DNA of 64,000 bases from Cohaesibacter marisflavi (lineage in GTDB: Bacteria > Pseudomonadota > Alphaproteobacteria > Rhizobiales > Cohaesibacteraceae). The notes beneath the pieces are model-generated. The model was not told the origin of the DNA. It saw nothing but the letters and a program-made list of their open reading frames with translations, and ran no database searches. The DNA lies in the NCBI RefSeq assembly GCF_900115225.1, contig NZ_FOVR01000001.1, forward strand, positions 372,001 through 436,000. Reading direction: 5' to 3'. The translations under genes were made by a program, and so were the position numbers. Positions 1-8,797 of this stretch are shown here, piece after piece; within the stretch, counting starts at the first letter, position 1, and each line of letters opens with the position of its first letter.

Positions 1-2747
1 GTTGCGTTCAGAACCATGGATGCGAGATCTACAGGGTCTGTCTCGTTACTCTCGTCCGATGGCGAGGATGAAGAAGCCGCTGTCTCATTCGCGTTCTGGT
101 TCTTCTCGGAGCCCTTCATGGCCTCATAGGCATCGACATCAACCAGCGTGTGCTGAGACAACTCAGGCAGGGACGAAATGTCGTCAGCTTCGCTCTCAGT
201 ATCCATCTTCTCGATCGGAGCGGGCGCATCATGATCGGCTTGGAACCCTGCGGAAAATGATGGTGCGCTAACGCTTTGGCGCGTTCCGTCCTCATAGTCC
301 TTCATCTTCTGACGCAGGGCATTCAACGCTTCACGCTGGGCCTCCAACTGTTCGGAAATCACCTGCATCGGGGTTGCTTCAAGATCTTCCAGAGCAGTGA
401 TCTCGCCATTTTCCAGAATGTCGATCTCGATGGGTTCAACCAATTCCACATGAGGCATGGCTCTTGATGATGTATCGAGAAGCAAATCAGAGACAGACGG
501 CAGGTCTGGCTCGGCTTCGACAAGTTCCAGACCAGCAAAGCTGATCATGTCAGGCATGAAGCCAAGGGGCGCATGCTCATGGACCAGAGGTTCATCACCC
601 TCGGAGGAGACTTCTTCATCTACGGACGAAGGAGCGCCACGGGGAATGGGCAGAGGCTCGGCAATGAGTGGCTGATCGGTAGCCTCGGATATGATGGATG
701 TATCCTCCGAAGAAGCGTGTCCTTCATCTGCGTCTTCTTCAGCGGAGCCTACTGGCTCTTCGTCCTGCGAGGACATTTCACTCTGGTCGGTTGTTGCGAT
801 GCTATCAAGCGACAGTTCGCTTTCAATCGCTTTCACGACCTTTTCAAGTCCCGTTGTGCTCATTTGCGCCAAGGGATTGGTTTTTGTTTCTGTCTGTTGG
901 CTTGTGCTTTCCGCAGCCGCAGGGACGGAGAAAATTCTTGGCGCAACTCCGTCTTCTTCCGAGGCCGGAATATCGCCGGTGAGACGCGCCAATGCGCGCT
1001 CCCAGTCATCTTCGGTCGCCGAGGTTAAATGGGCGCGTGGAATGGACAGATCATTCTGAGCTGTGTCGCTTGGCGTAGAGGAAGCCGCCTGTTCTGAACC
1101 CGGAGCAGGTGTCGGCGCTTTGGTTGCTTTTTCAGCCTCGCCTGAATTTGGTGTGGAAACAGTTTCACTGTTGGATGACTTGCGAATGGTCAGAGTGATT
1201 TGAGGTTTGCGCTCCAAAGACCTGGACGCAACAGGCTCCTTTGAAAGAGGCTCTCCAGCGGTGCGATTGGCCAGCTTCTGGCTTGCTTGTGCCAGGAGTT
1301 CAGCCTCTTGCTGATCAAGAGGGCGCTTAAGGGCAGAGCGTAAGTTGTCCAAAGGCGATGTGTTGAAGGAGGCGAGCGGTACCTTCGCGGTCAATGGCGC
1401 AGATGGCTCTGGTTCCTCTTGTGGCGCGTCCTCCAGCATAGGGGGAAGCAGCTCGGCCAGCGGCGGCTCTTCTGCTGAAATGACAAAGGAGGTTTTATCG
1501 CAGGCATCAAAATCGACATCATTATCAGGAGCCACATAGGACGTCGAGAGAGCCGGTGTGTGATCTTCTTCAGGTTCATCCGCAGGACCAAAGGAAATGG
1601 TCGCCTCGCGTTCATCGCCTAAGAGAGGGGACTTCAACAATGGGAAATCGGCATTCTCGCTATCGAAAGCGCCGATTGTGAAGGAAGCTGGCCCGGTTTC
1701 TTCTTCGAACGCGCTTGGCTGAGCTATGGCAGCCGTTTCGAGCATTTCCACATCGTCCATCAGCTCTTCAGGCTCAGAGGCGCCCATCGAAGAGGCAAGG
1801 GCTGCTGGCGCTTCTTCTGTCGCTGACACATCTGGAGCTTCCTGCTCAAGCGCATCTGCGACTCCATAGACGATGTCGCTGCTTTCAGATAAGGGCAATG
1901 CATCGTCGAGCTGGGACTGATCAGTTTCAGCCAGCTGTCTTGCCAAAGCCTCGATTGCATCATCATCCAGCGCATCCCAATCGCTTTCGGAAAGCTGATC
2001 AAGAAGCTTCATGTCTTCTGCATCCAGCAGCAGGGCTTCATCGTTCATCGCAGAGACGGGTTGGGCCGGGGCGGGGTGGGATGCAGAGGCTTGGGACATC
2101 TCGGGCAGTTCGTTTTCAGAGGCAGTAGGGGGCTCTGCATTTGGAACAATGGATGATATGTCTTCTCCAAGAGCGTCTGGTTTGTAATGCGCGCACCAAT
2201 CCTGTTCCATGGAAGAAACCAGCGCATCCAGCTTATCTGTTTCCTTAGGCATTGCCTTGGGCTCCAATTGTTCAAATTTTATGGCTCCAATGCGCTCGAT
2301 TTTGGCTTGCATCGGGGCGGAAATAGATGGACGGGCCGCTCTGTTCTCCGCCAAATGACGGGCAACGGAGGGCTCTTCAAAAAGAAGCAGTTGAGAGATC
2401 AGGAGTGCCGAAAGGTCGGCCCGCAGCGCTATGGCTTCCCGCTTGGCGCAATTCCCCTGCAAGATCTGAACCGTCAGCTCCGCAGCATCAAGCAGCGGTG
2501 ATTGCGCCAGAACCGGAGCGGCAACCGCATCAACATCGCAGCAAAGCAGTAGCACCACATCCCGTGGAACCCGGCGCATAGAGCAAAGCTTCTGAGAGAT
2601 CGCGACCCTATCTGCAATGGAGGTCGCGCCGAAATGGCGTCGAAAAATATGTGTGAATTGTGCCTGCGCCAGACGGTCGAACTGACCCGCTATCAGGTAG
2701 GTCTCTGTTTCCTCAGCTAGGCGCGACCGTGCAACAAGTGATTTCAC
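1..2747 (-). CDS. DUF2336-type protein with long acidic tail (partial, C-terminus outside window)
   Basis: One open frame of 915 codons runs leftwards from a GTG at 2747 and leaves the window with no stop. GTG is the only start codon after an in-frame TAG about 30 nt upstream, and AAAGGG lies 8 nt before it. The first 110 or so residues (SLVARSRLAEETETYL, then RRVPRDVVLLL) are helical and resemble the DUF2336 family of alphaproteobacteria, whose function is unknown. The remaining 800 residues are strongly acidic and rich in Ser, Pro, Ala and Glu, with no recognisable fold, so they are probably disordered. A short Q/E/R-rich stretch (EQLEAQREALNALRQKMKDY) near the visible end could be a coiled coil. 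It is divergent from the lipoprotein at 3091. The family call is moderate and the reading frame is certain. Confidence 0.8.
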   Translation of the reverse strand, partial: MKSLVARSRLAEETETYLIAGQFDRLAQAQFTHIFRRHFGATSIADRVAISQKLCSMRRVPRDVVLLLCCDVDAVAAPVLAQSPLLDAAELTVQILQGNCAKREAIALRADLSALLISQLLLFEEPSVARHLAENRAARPSISAPMQAKIERIGAIKFEQLEPKAMPKETDKLDALVSSMEQDWCAHYKPDALGEDISSIVPNAEPPTASENELPEMSQASASHPAPAQPVSAMNDEALLLDAEDMKLLDQLSESDWDALDDDAIEALARQLAETDQSQLDDALPLSESSDIVYGVADALEQEAPDVSATEEAPAALASSMGASEPEELMDDVEMLETAAIAQPSAFEEETGPASFTIGAFDSENADFPLLKSPLLGDEREATISFGPADEPEEDHTPALSTSYVAPDNDVDFDACDKTSFVISAEEPPLAELLPPMLEDAPQEEPEPSAPLTAKVPLASFNTSPLDNLRSALKRPLDQQEAELLAQASQKLANRTAGEPLSKEPVASRSLERKPQITLTIRKSSNSETVSTPNSGEAEKATKAPTPAPGSEQAASSTPSDTAQNDLSIPRAHLTSATEDDWERALARLTGDIPASEEDGVAPRIFSVPAAAESTSQQTETKTNPLAQMSTTGLEKVVKAIESELSLDSIATTDQSEMSSQDEEPVGSAEEDADEGHASSEDTSIISEATDQPLIAEPLPIPRGAPSSVDEEVSSEGDEPLVHEHAPLGFMPDMISFAGLELVEAEPDLPSVSDLLLDTSSRAMPHVELVEPIEIDILENGEITALEDLEATPMQVISEQLEAQREALNALRQKMKDYEDGTRQSVSAPSFSAGFQADHDAPAPIEKMDTESEADDISSLPELSQHTLVDVDAYEAMKGSEKNQNANETAASSSSPSDESNETDPVDLASMVLNA

Positions 2748-3090
2748 GTCAGAAACCCTTTGCGTAAATCGCGGCTAGAGAAGAGAAAACAGGCGTTCCC
2801 ATCCAGTCGTCCTCGTGTTTGAATCCATATCCCAACTGTCAGCCTTCATCTTCGTGGTTATTCTTTAATATCCTGTTAACCATAGGCATTCTGGCCTGAC
2901 TTTTCATCGCCTGAATGCATGTCGGAGATCGGGACAGAAGCAGCGGGTGCTTTGTTTCCAAATCGGCCCCTTGGCATCTGCATTCTTATGCTGAACAATG
3001 GACGAAATCGATTCGAGTGATATCTCGAAATTGTAATGGTATGGTGATGCGCGATCAACTCTCGCTTGCTGCTTCAGGACTGCAGGGCCT
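2748..3090. other. Divergent intergenic region, nothing specific seen
   Basis: This 343-nt spacer separates the minus-strand DUF2336-type gene from the plus-strand lipoprotein gene. It must carry both promoters. No convincing -35/-10 pair, inverted repeat or small open frame with a ribosome binding site was recognised by eye. Confidence 0.5.
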
Positions 3091-3984
3091 TTGGAAAAGA
3101 GAAATTATTTCACAGACTTACCATCCATACCTAGCGGACGCCGTGGAGCCGGTCTAACGGTCCTTTGTGCGCTTGTCCTGGGGCTTTCCGCTTGCAGTTC
3201 GCGAGTAGGGGATCTTGGTCGGCCCGAGAGCAACAGTTTCGCTGAAGGCTTCATGCACAATACCGGCAGACTGAAGGCAAAACTGACCGGCGAACTGGTC
3301 TCTGATTTCAATTTCACCGATGAAGAGAAGACCATGCGTAATCTGGCCTGGAACCTCATCAGGCCACCGCATGCTGAAGACTGGATTTCATCGGATTTGT
3401 GGAAATTCTATTCCTCGCTCCAGAATGTCGGGTTACACCTGCTCACCGAGACGCAGACGGCTCGGCTGACGCCGCTCATCGATATGGGCTTTGATCCAAA
3501 ACGTTATTACTGGGTTCTGCATTCCGAGAAATATGCCTCCCACCATGTGCGCTATGAACGCATTATTCAGGATATCCAGCAAGACCGTGACGCTTTGGCC
3601 AGTTTTGTTCCCGCCGCGGAACGGGTGGTGGCCATGGACAACGAACGCATGGCTGCGCTGGAACGCAAGGTTGATATGGATCCGCGAGAGCTGAAAAACG
3701 CCTATGCCCGTGTTGATGAAAACAAGCGCTACATTGCATGGGTCTGGCGATCCTTGAAATATCGCATGACCGCCTATGCCTATGCGATCAAGAAGCTTGA
3801 AATAGAAACACCATCCCCACGCGTGCATGAGGCCAATCAGGCGCTGCGGTTCCTCTTGGCCGATTTTGAAGAACAGAATGGCACCATCGCCGCTTCGGAT
3901 AGCCAAGGGGCCGCCAACACGCCTTTGCCCTCGCGCTATACACGTCGTCAGTGGGACAAAGTGGACCGAACCTTGATCAAATAA
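3091..3984 (+). CDS. Predicted lipoprotein of unknown function
   Basis: The 297-residue product begins at TTG. An in-frame TAA lies about 55 nt upstream, and no ATG, GTG or TTG other than this one precedes the lipobox, so the TTG start is forced. Residues 17-35 form a short arginine-led hydrophobic signal ending in GLSAC, a signal peptidase II site, so the mature protein should be lipid-anchored. The rest is helical and rich in aromatic and charged residues (WKFYSSLQNVGLHLL, RYIAWVWRSLKYRM) with no domain I can name. It looks like a conserved alphaproteobacterial envelope protein. The gene converges on the DUF1214/DUF1254 pair, with about 65 nt between them. The function is unknown. Confidence 0.8.
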   Translation: MEKRNYFTDLPSIPSGRRGAGLTVLCALVLGLSACSSRVGDLGRPESNSFAEGFMHNTGRLKAKLTGELVSDFNFTDEEKTMRNLAWNLIRPPHAEDWISSDLWKFYSSLQNVGLHLLTETQTARLTPLIDMGFDPKRYYWVLHSEKYASHHVRYERIIQDIQQDRDALASFVPAAERVVAMDNERMAALERKVDMDPRELKNAYARVDENKRYIAWVWRSLKYRMTAYAYAIKKLEIETPSPRVHEANQALRFLLADFEEQNGTIAASDSQGAANTPLPSRYTRRQWDKVDRTLIK

Positions 3985-4049
3985 CGCAGACTTTAAAGGG
4001 AAGAGAACAGCTATCGCCTCCGGTAAAATAGTATCGGTGCGCCAATGGT

Positions 4050-4616
4050 CTATTCAAAGGACGCTTCGCTCCAGAGAGGGCCGCACGAGAGCGTTCCCAG
4101 CGCGCTGGCGATAGTGCCCCGGTCCCGTTCGGATGCAACCATGGCTCTAACAACCAGAATGCCCTTTTCCCCTGCTGCCGAAATGACAATGGCCGTTTCA
4201 TCAGTCATGTCTGGGCGCTCCGCCAACAGCCGCTGCTGTCCGCGTGTCGCGAGAACAACATTGAGGTTTGATCCCGAAATCTGGTTGGTCAGACTGAATT
4301 GGCTACGACCATTCCGGTCGACATAATCCAGACTCCAGAAATTGCTCGGCAGGCTGCCTTTCAATAAAATCGGCGCGTCAGATACATTGGTACGGCAAAG
4401 CCCATAAGCGAAAGTCGGGTCCAGATCGACCGACAAGTTGATTGCGTCTTGCGGGTCTGAAAGTACATACATCTCATGTACCGGCCCCAGCGCCTGAACC
4501 TTATGCCATAGATCATTTTCCGCAAAATAGGGTAGGGCAAAAATGGTCGCGATGTGAATGATCGCTGCAACGATGAGAGCTGCCAAAAAGACAAGGATTT
4601 CGCGGATCATGGGCAC
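4050..4616 (-). CDS. DUF1254-type membrane-anchored protein
   Basis: The 188-residue product has one N-terminal membrane segment (residues 5-27, VFLAALIVAAIIHIATIFAL) and then a soluble, presumably periplasmic, beta-rich domain. The pattern SDPQDAINLSVDLDPTFAYGLCR followed by LPSNFWSLDYVDRNG matches the short alphaproteobacterial DUF1254 proteins that sit next to a DUF1214 partner. Its start overlaps the end of the DUF1214 gene by 10 nt, so the two are co-transcribed and probably translationally coupled. The biochemical role of this pair is not known to me. An envelope location is inferred from the single anchor. Confidence 0.75.
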   Translation of the reverse strand: MPMIREILVFLAALIVAAIIHIATIFALPYFAENDLWHKVQALGPVHEMYVLSDPQDAINLSVDLDPTFAYGLCRTNVSDAPILLKGSLPSNFWSLDYVDRNGRSQFSLTNQISGSNLNVVLATRGQQRLLAERPDMTDETAIVISAAGEKGILVVRAMVASERDRGTIASALGTLSCGPLWSEASFE

Positions 4617-5182
4617 CCCGTCGCTGCTATAGATGGAAGCTCAATTTCCGAATATCCGCCCCCGCTGGTATGGGGCGTTTCATAGAGCCGCAGTACAAGC
4701 TTGAAAGGCACATTGGCCGGACTTTGCAGCCAGTTTCCCCCCATGATCTCTGGGCCGGTCACGATATCAAATCTGCTGCCACTCACACGAGCCACATCCT
4801 GACTGTGCAGGCTATAACGGTTGGATGGATTGTCAATCAGCTCGCCAGATCTCGTAGTAAGCGTCAAGGTCCAGATGCGCGAAGGTAGCTCGCTCCCCTC
4901 GACGCGATAGTGACAGGCGCCATCAAGCGGCGTGCCTTTGTCATCCGTGGTGGCAACAAAGGCGATGCCTTCTCCCGAGGCCAGCTTCAATGAGCCGCGC
5001 CGCGCCTGATCTGCGCGGGAGTAGGGATTGACGTCCGGCCCTGCAGCATCTGGCCAAGCGTGCCAGGGGCCGATTTGGAACAGCCCGAAACGATCTGCAT
5101 GATTGACGGCAAAATAGGCGCTGCCAATGCCGAGGCCGATGGCGACAACAGCAAAAAGAATGATATCTCCGATTAGGCGCAC
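4607..5182 (-). CDS. DUF1214-type membrane-anchored protein
   Basis: The 191-residue product starts with one membrane segment (residues 4-27) followed by a motif typical of the DUF1214 partner protein: FQIGPWHAWPDAAGPDVNPY, then SRADQARRGSLKLASGEG and a CHYRVEG stretch. The C-terminal half contains IMGGNWLQSPANVPFKLVLR and ends in ATGCP. It lies 153 nt downstream of the penicillin-binding protein on the same strand and overlaps the DUF1254 gene by 10 nt. It may form the second part of a PBP-DUF1214-DUF1254 unit. The substrate or partner is unknown. Confidence 0.78.
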   Translation of the reverse strand: MRLIGDIILFAVVAIGLGIGSAYFAVNHADRFGLFQIGPWHAWPDAAGPDVNPYSRADQARRGSLKLASGEGIAFVATTDDKGTPLDGACHYRVEGSELPSRIWTLTLTTRSGELIDNPSNRYSLHSQDVARVSGSRFDIVTGPEIMGGNWLQSPANVPFKLVLRLYETPHTSGGGYSEIELPSIAATGCP

Positions 5183-5335
5183 GCTCTATCGCTCTCGTTC
5201 TGGTTTGCTCAAAGTTGACGCTCGACTCTCGTTTTCCTCAAGCCCTTAATGTATCCGTACAGGGATTTACGCAAAGGTCAATTGCAGATCGCCAATTTGA
5301 GAAAGGCCAGTCCGACAAATCCGCATCTTTTCTGA

Positions 5336-7603
5336 TCAGCGGCTTATGATCGACGTTTGGTCCCGTTGCCATGCAGTCTTGAGTTCACTCAAGCCTCCAG
5401 ATGGTGGCTGCTTGAGCTGGGTTAGGCCGGGTACTGAACCAGACTTGTTTGGAGAGGCCGCGGGCAGGGGGAGCAGCTCTGGGGCCTGCGGCTGAGAACC
5501 AGAGGCATCGTCATCGTGGTTGAATAGCTTTGATAGCTGATCCAGCTGATTGACCACACTGGGAGACAGACGCTGATTGGACCGTTGGGTCTTCAAGTCT
5601 TTGATGCGACCAGCTGCTGCGACCTGAATATTCTGGTGGTTTTTCTGGAAGAGGATCGGGTCTTCAACATAGGGCATGGGCTTCAACTCGACCTGCTGGT
5701 GAGCTGCGGTCATGATCTTTTGCCAGGCCATGGCTGGCAGATTGCCGCCGGTGAGGCGCCGAGTATCATGGTTGTCATCATTGCCGAACCAAACTGCCGC
5801 TGCATAGTTGCCGGTAAAACCGCAGAACCAAGCATCCTTGTAGGAAGACGTCGTGCCGGTTTTGCCTGCTGCCGTAATGCCTTCCAGTTGTGCCCGGCGC
5901 CCTGTGCCGGCGTTAACAACGGAAACCAACATCTCGTTCATGCCAGCGATGGTTTCTGGCGGGATGATCTGTTCGGGCTTGTGGGTGCGATTGTAATCAT
6001 AGATGACACGCCCCTTGGAATCGAGAATCTGCAAAACCCCGTGAGCGATGGCTTTCTTGCCACCCGATGCAAAAACGGCGTAGCCTGTTGCCATATCCAT
6101 CACCGAGACTTCCGCAGCCCCAAGCGGCAGAGAGCGCGTGATCTTGAGCTCTGAATGAATGCCCATCCTGTGAGCCACTTCGACGATCTTGTCGCGACCG
6201 ATGGCCTGAGCCAGGCGAACGGGCACAGTGTTGATCGAGCGTCTTAACGCATTGAGCAGTGTGACCGGACCGGAATAGGACCGGCCATAGTTTTTCGGTG
6301 ACCAGTTGCCAATGGTAATCGGCGCGTCCTGAATGACGGACTTGGGGGTGTAGCCATTCATCAGGGCCGTTGTGTAGACGAAGGGCTTGAAAGACGAGCC
6401 CGGTTGGCGCAGGGCATCAGTTGCGCGGTTGAACTGGCTCTTGCCATAATCCTTGCCACCAATGATCGCGACCACAGCACCATCAGGCTCCATGAGCACG
6501 GCGGCAGCTTCGCTGACATCATAGCGTTTGCCATTCTCGCGCAGAATGCTGTCGATGGCCTGTTCCGACTGCCGTTGTACAGTCATGTCGATAGACGTTT
6601 TGACGGTCAACACACGATGCTTGCCGCCAACGATGCGTTTGACTTCCTCAAAAGCCCAGTCAAGGAAATGGTTGGGCGTGTCTTTCTCTGCCTGATCAAC
6701 GGGCGTAGCCGGATTGCGAAGGGCACCCACAATCTGGCCCTCGGTCAGGAAACCCGCCTGAACCATGTTGATCAGCACTTCCTTGGCGCGGGCGCGGGCG
6801 CGGGGCAGATTGACATGCGGCGCATATTTCGTTGGTGCCTTGAAAAGACCGGCCAGCATGGCGGATTCTGCCAGCGTGAGATCCTTGGCCGATTTGCCGA
6901 AATAATATTCAGACGCTGCCGCAATGCCGTAGGTGCCGCCGCCCATATAGGCGCGGTCAAGATAAAGTTTGAGAATCTGGCGTTTGGTGAGCCGTGCTTC
7001 CAGCCAGAGCGAAAGAAAAGCCTCGTCGATCTTGCGGGTGAGGGTGCGTTCGTTTGTCAGGAACAGGTTCTTGGCGAGCTGCTGGGTGAGCGTGGACCCC
7101 CCCTGAACGACACCGCCTGCTCGGGCATTTTCGACAATAGCGCGTGCCAACCCCAGAAAGTCGATACCGAAATGCTCGAAGAAACGCCGGTCTTCCGTTG
7201 CCAGAACCGCCTTGATGAAATTGTCCGGTAGATCCTGTAGCTCAAAGGAATCGTCCTGAAGAATACCGCGCTTACCGATTTCGTTGCCAAAGCGATCGAG
7301 AAAGGTAACTGCGTAATCTTCCTGTTCGGGCAGGCCTCCGATCGTCCGGTCCATATCGTTGAGCGCCCATGAAAGAGCAAATAGCGCGCCGAACACGCCC
7401 ATGGTCAAGCCGCCCGAGAGCATCTGGATCAGCCAGAAACGCCATCCTGTCACACGCAGGCGGCGCATCACGGAATTCACATTCTCCAGCCAACGCAGCA
7501 GGGTTTCCCGGAGCCGATAAAGTCCGGTATCGACAGCGGCATCCAGGGCGAGGAAACGGTATTTCCACTTGACCTTTGTGCTATTTTGAAACGGATCTTT
7601 CAC
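5336..7603 (-). CDS. Class A bifunctional penicillin-binding protein (PBP1-type)
   Basis: The 755-residue product makes peptidoglycan strands and cross-links them in the periplasm. A cytoplasmic segment of about 58 residues precedes one membrane anchor (MLSGGLTMGVFGALFALSWA). The glycosyltransferase (GT51) domain carries EDRRFFEHFGID with the catalytic glutamate, then GGSTLTQQLAKN and the YLDRAYMGGGTYGI stretch. The transpeptidase domain has the active-site serine in PGSSFKP (about residue 404), SIN (about 458) and AGKTGTTSSYKDAW (about 581). The C-terminal 100 residues are low-complexity, rich in Gln, Pro and Ser. All catalytic motifs are intact. Which PBP1 paralogue (mrcA, mrcB or pbp1c-like) it corresponds to cannot be decided here. 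It is divergent from the YcgN-like gene. Confidence 0.93.
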   Translation of the reverse strand: MKDPFQNSTKVKWKYRFLALDAAVDTGLYRLRETLLRWLENVNSVMRRLRVTGWRFWLIQMLSGGLTMGVFGALFALSWALNDMDRTIGGLPEQEDYAVTFLDRFGNEIGKRGILQDDSFELQDLPDNFIKAVLATEDRRFFEHFGIDFLGLARAIVENARAGGVVQGGSTLTQQLAKNLFLTNERTLTRKIDEAFLSLWLEARLTKRQILKLYLDRAYMGGGTYGIAAASEYYFGKSAKDLTLAESAMLAGLFKAPTKYAPHVNLPRARARAKEVLINMVQAGFLTEGQIVGALRNPATPVDQAEKDTPNHFLDWAFEEVKRIVGGKHRVLTVKTSIDMTVQRQSEQAIDSILRENGKRYDVSEAAAVLMEPDGAVVAIIGGKDYGKSQFNRATDALRQPGSSFKPFVYTTALMNGYTPKSVIQDAPITIGNWSPKNYGRSYSGPVTLLNALRRSINTVPVRLAQAIGRDKIVEVAHRMGIHSELKITRSLPLGAAEVSVMDMATGYAVFASGGKKAIAHGVLQILDSKGRVIYDYNRTHKPEQIIPPETIAGMNEMLVSVVNAGTGRRAQLEGITAAGKTGTTSSYKDAWFCGFTGNYAAAVWFGNDDNHDTRRLTGGNLPAMAWQKIMTAAHQQVELKPMPYVEDPILFQKNHQNIQVAAAGRIKDLKTQRSNQRLSPSVVNQLDQLSKLFNHDDDASGSQPQAPELLPLPAASPNKSGSVPGLTQLKQPPSGGLSELKTAWQRDQTSIISR

Positions 7604-7906
7604 GGCTCTGACACTTTGTCTCTGAAATCGATGGACCTAGCAATACTTTGTTAGCTAACGCTCTTCAAGAAGCAAGTCCTGGGCCAGACATAAATTTTAG
7701 TTTATTGGGGCCCGATTTTTGCGCACTGGCAAGAATAATCACCTCTGACATCATACAGGACTTGACGAACCAATTGCTAATGGTCGACAGATCTTATGGA
7801 AACGGGCAAGATGAAGTTATAAGCCATTCACCAGAATGCCTCAAGCCCGCGCGAGACCAGCCGTAGTGCCCTTTGGTACTGCCCAATGCCAACAAGGGCC
7901 AAAAGA
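7604..7906. other. Divergent intergenic region between PBP and YcgN-like gene
   Basis: This is about 300 nt without a supported gene. The open frame at 7648-7866 has no ribosome binding site and no recognisable composition. An AAGGG at 7894-7898 sits 8 nt before the ATG at 7907 and was used to choose the YcgN start. No clear operator or terminator was seen. Confidence 0.5.
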
Positions 7907-8443
7907 ATGACCGACAAGAAACCGGACCTGATCGCCACAGTCGATCCGACTGCTGAATATGAAAAGCCCTTCTGGCAGGTGAAAAGGCTCGATGAGATGA
8001 GCCAAGCGGAATGGGAATCGCTCTGCGATGGCTGCGCGCGCTGTTGCCTCAACAAGCTGGAAGATTGGGACACGGGCGAAATCATCTGGACCAACGTCGC
8101 CTGCAGTCTGCTGGATTCCGATAGTTGCCGCTGCAAGGACTATCACAATCGACTGGCAACGATCCCAGATTGCGTTCCGCTGGATGCCGAAAAAGTGTCC
8201 TCCATCTCGTGGTTGCCGCCAACCTGCGCCTATCGCTTGCTGGATGAGGGCTATGACCTCTACTGGTGGCATCCTCTGGTGTCGGGCGATCCCGATACAA
8301 TCCATCAGGCGGGAATTTCCGTGCGCGGGCGTGTTGTCTCGGAAGAGGGCATGGAAGTGGAAGATTATGAAGACCATCTGGCCAGTTGGCCCGGCGAAGA
8401 CCCTGATGACGAGCCTGTATTGTTGAACCGGGACCACAAGTAA
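7907..8443 (+). CDS. YcgN/UPF0260 family cysteine-cluster protein
   Basis: The 178-residue product has the family signature [14 protein letters not shown] near residue 40 and further cysteines in [26 protein letters not shown] and PPTCAYRL, a pattern expected to bind a metal or iron-sulfur cluster. The tail has WWHPLVSGD and [10 protein letters not shown], also typical of the family. The start at 7907 is preferred over an upstream ATG at 7886 because AAGGG lies 8 nt before it and the extra seven residues look non-conserved. The molecular function of YcgN proteins is not established. The gene stands alone between the PBP promoter region and the RNA unit ahead of the GTA operon. Confidence 0.9.
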   Translation: MTDKKPDLIATVDPTAEYEKPFWQVKRLDEMSQAEWESLCDGCARCCLNKLEDWDTGEIIWTNVACSLLDSDSCRCKDYHNRLATIPDCVPLDAEKVSSISWLPPTCAYRLLDEGYDLYWWHPLVSGDPDTIHQAGISVRGRVVSEEGMEVEDYEDHLASWPGEDPDDEPVLLNRDHK

Positions 8444-8525
8444 GTTTTTCCCAGCTGTAAGCTGATGAAAAATCAACACAAACGCAACTTTAACAAGAAA
8501 ATTACAACTTTAAAAAGAAAATCTC

Positions 8526-8554
8526 TTGACCTGCGAACGGTCCTGAGGTACATA
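8526..8554 (+). promoter_or_regulatory. Sigma70-like promoter for the RNA unit ahead of the GTA cluster
   Basis: A TTGACC box at 8526-8531, a 17-nt spacer and TACATA at 8549-8554 form an alphaproteobacterial housekeeping-type promoter. The expected start point, about 7 nt downstream, falls exactly on the first base of a perfect 9-bp stem at 8561. That coincidence supports the call. Confidence 0.65.
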
Positions 8555-8560
8555 TTAGCT

Positions 8561-8673
8561 ACAGTCGGAAAGGTGTGAGCAACTTTTGCTCCCTCCGACT
8601 GTCGTGTGTTTATAATTGGGCTTGTTAGTCCATCTAGCTATTCGCCGCTCGGTTCGCCGCAGCGGCTTTTTTT
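8561..8673 (+). ncRNA. Small structured RNA or terminated leader upstream of GTA g1
   Basis: The unit of about 113 nt begins with a hairpin: ACAGTCGGA (8561-8569) pairs perfectly with TCCGACTGT (8594-8602), and an inner stem pairs GAGCAA (8577-8582) with TTGCTC (8586-8591). A linker of about 40 nt follows, then an intrinsic terminator at 8644-8673. A good promoter lies directly upstream. The GCTCCCTCC stretch in the 3' arm resembles the anti-Shine-Dalgarno motifs seen in several alphaproteobacterial small RNAs. It could be an independent sRNA or an attenuated leader of the GTA operon. I do not recognise an Rfam family; it is not SRP RNA, 6S, tmRNA or RNase P as far as I can see. Confidence 0.6.
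8644..8673 (+). terminator. Intrinsic terminator of the pre-GTA RNA unit
   Basis: GCCGCT at 8644-8649 pairs with AGCGGC at 8661-8666 around an 11-nt loop and is followed by seven T residues. It lies 125 nt upstream of the GTA g1 start, so transcription from the 8526 promoter would have to read through it to reach the GTA genes. Confidence 0.8.
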
Positions 8674-8712
8674 ATGCTCTTGCAAATGCCCAATGGGGCC
8701 AGTTTGTCCCTT

Positions 8713-8740
8713 GAATGCCTTGCGAGTGATCGCGGCATTC
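8713..8740. promoter_or_regulatory. Inverted repeat in the GTA g1 upstream region
   Basis: GAATGCC (8713-8719) and GGCATTC (8734-8740) are perfect inverted copies, with an inner GCG/CGC pair. The element ends 57 nt before the g1 start. It could be an operator for a GTA activator or a 5' UTR hairpin; there is no T-tract. Confidence 0.4.
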
Positions 8741-8797
8741 AGATGGTTCATCGGTGTGACTGCGGGCTATTTACAACTGACACAATCAGGAACAGGC

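Noticed and set aside
2-2581. Several overlapping plus- and minus-strand frames of 60-150 codons in the first 2.6 kb
   Set aside because: All are shadows of the single minus-strand gene that starts at 2747 and runs off the window; they lack ribosome binding sites and domain-like sequence.
6404-7231. 275-codon plus-strand frame antisense to the penicillin-binding protein
   Set aside because: It is a codon-bias shadow of the PBP gene, whose catalytic motifs are all intact.
7648-7866. 72-codon frame between the PBP and YcgN-like genes
   Set aside because: No ribosome binding site and no recognisable sequence; the region is better explained as a divergent promoter.
8606-8797. Upstream extension of GTA g1 to an ATG at 8606
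   Set aside because: It would translate through the linker and terminator of the RNA unit; the ATG at 8798 has a ribosome binding site and matches the family start.
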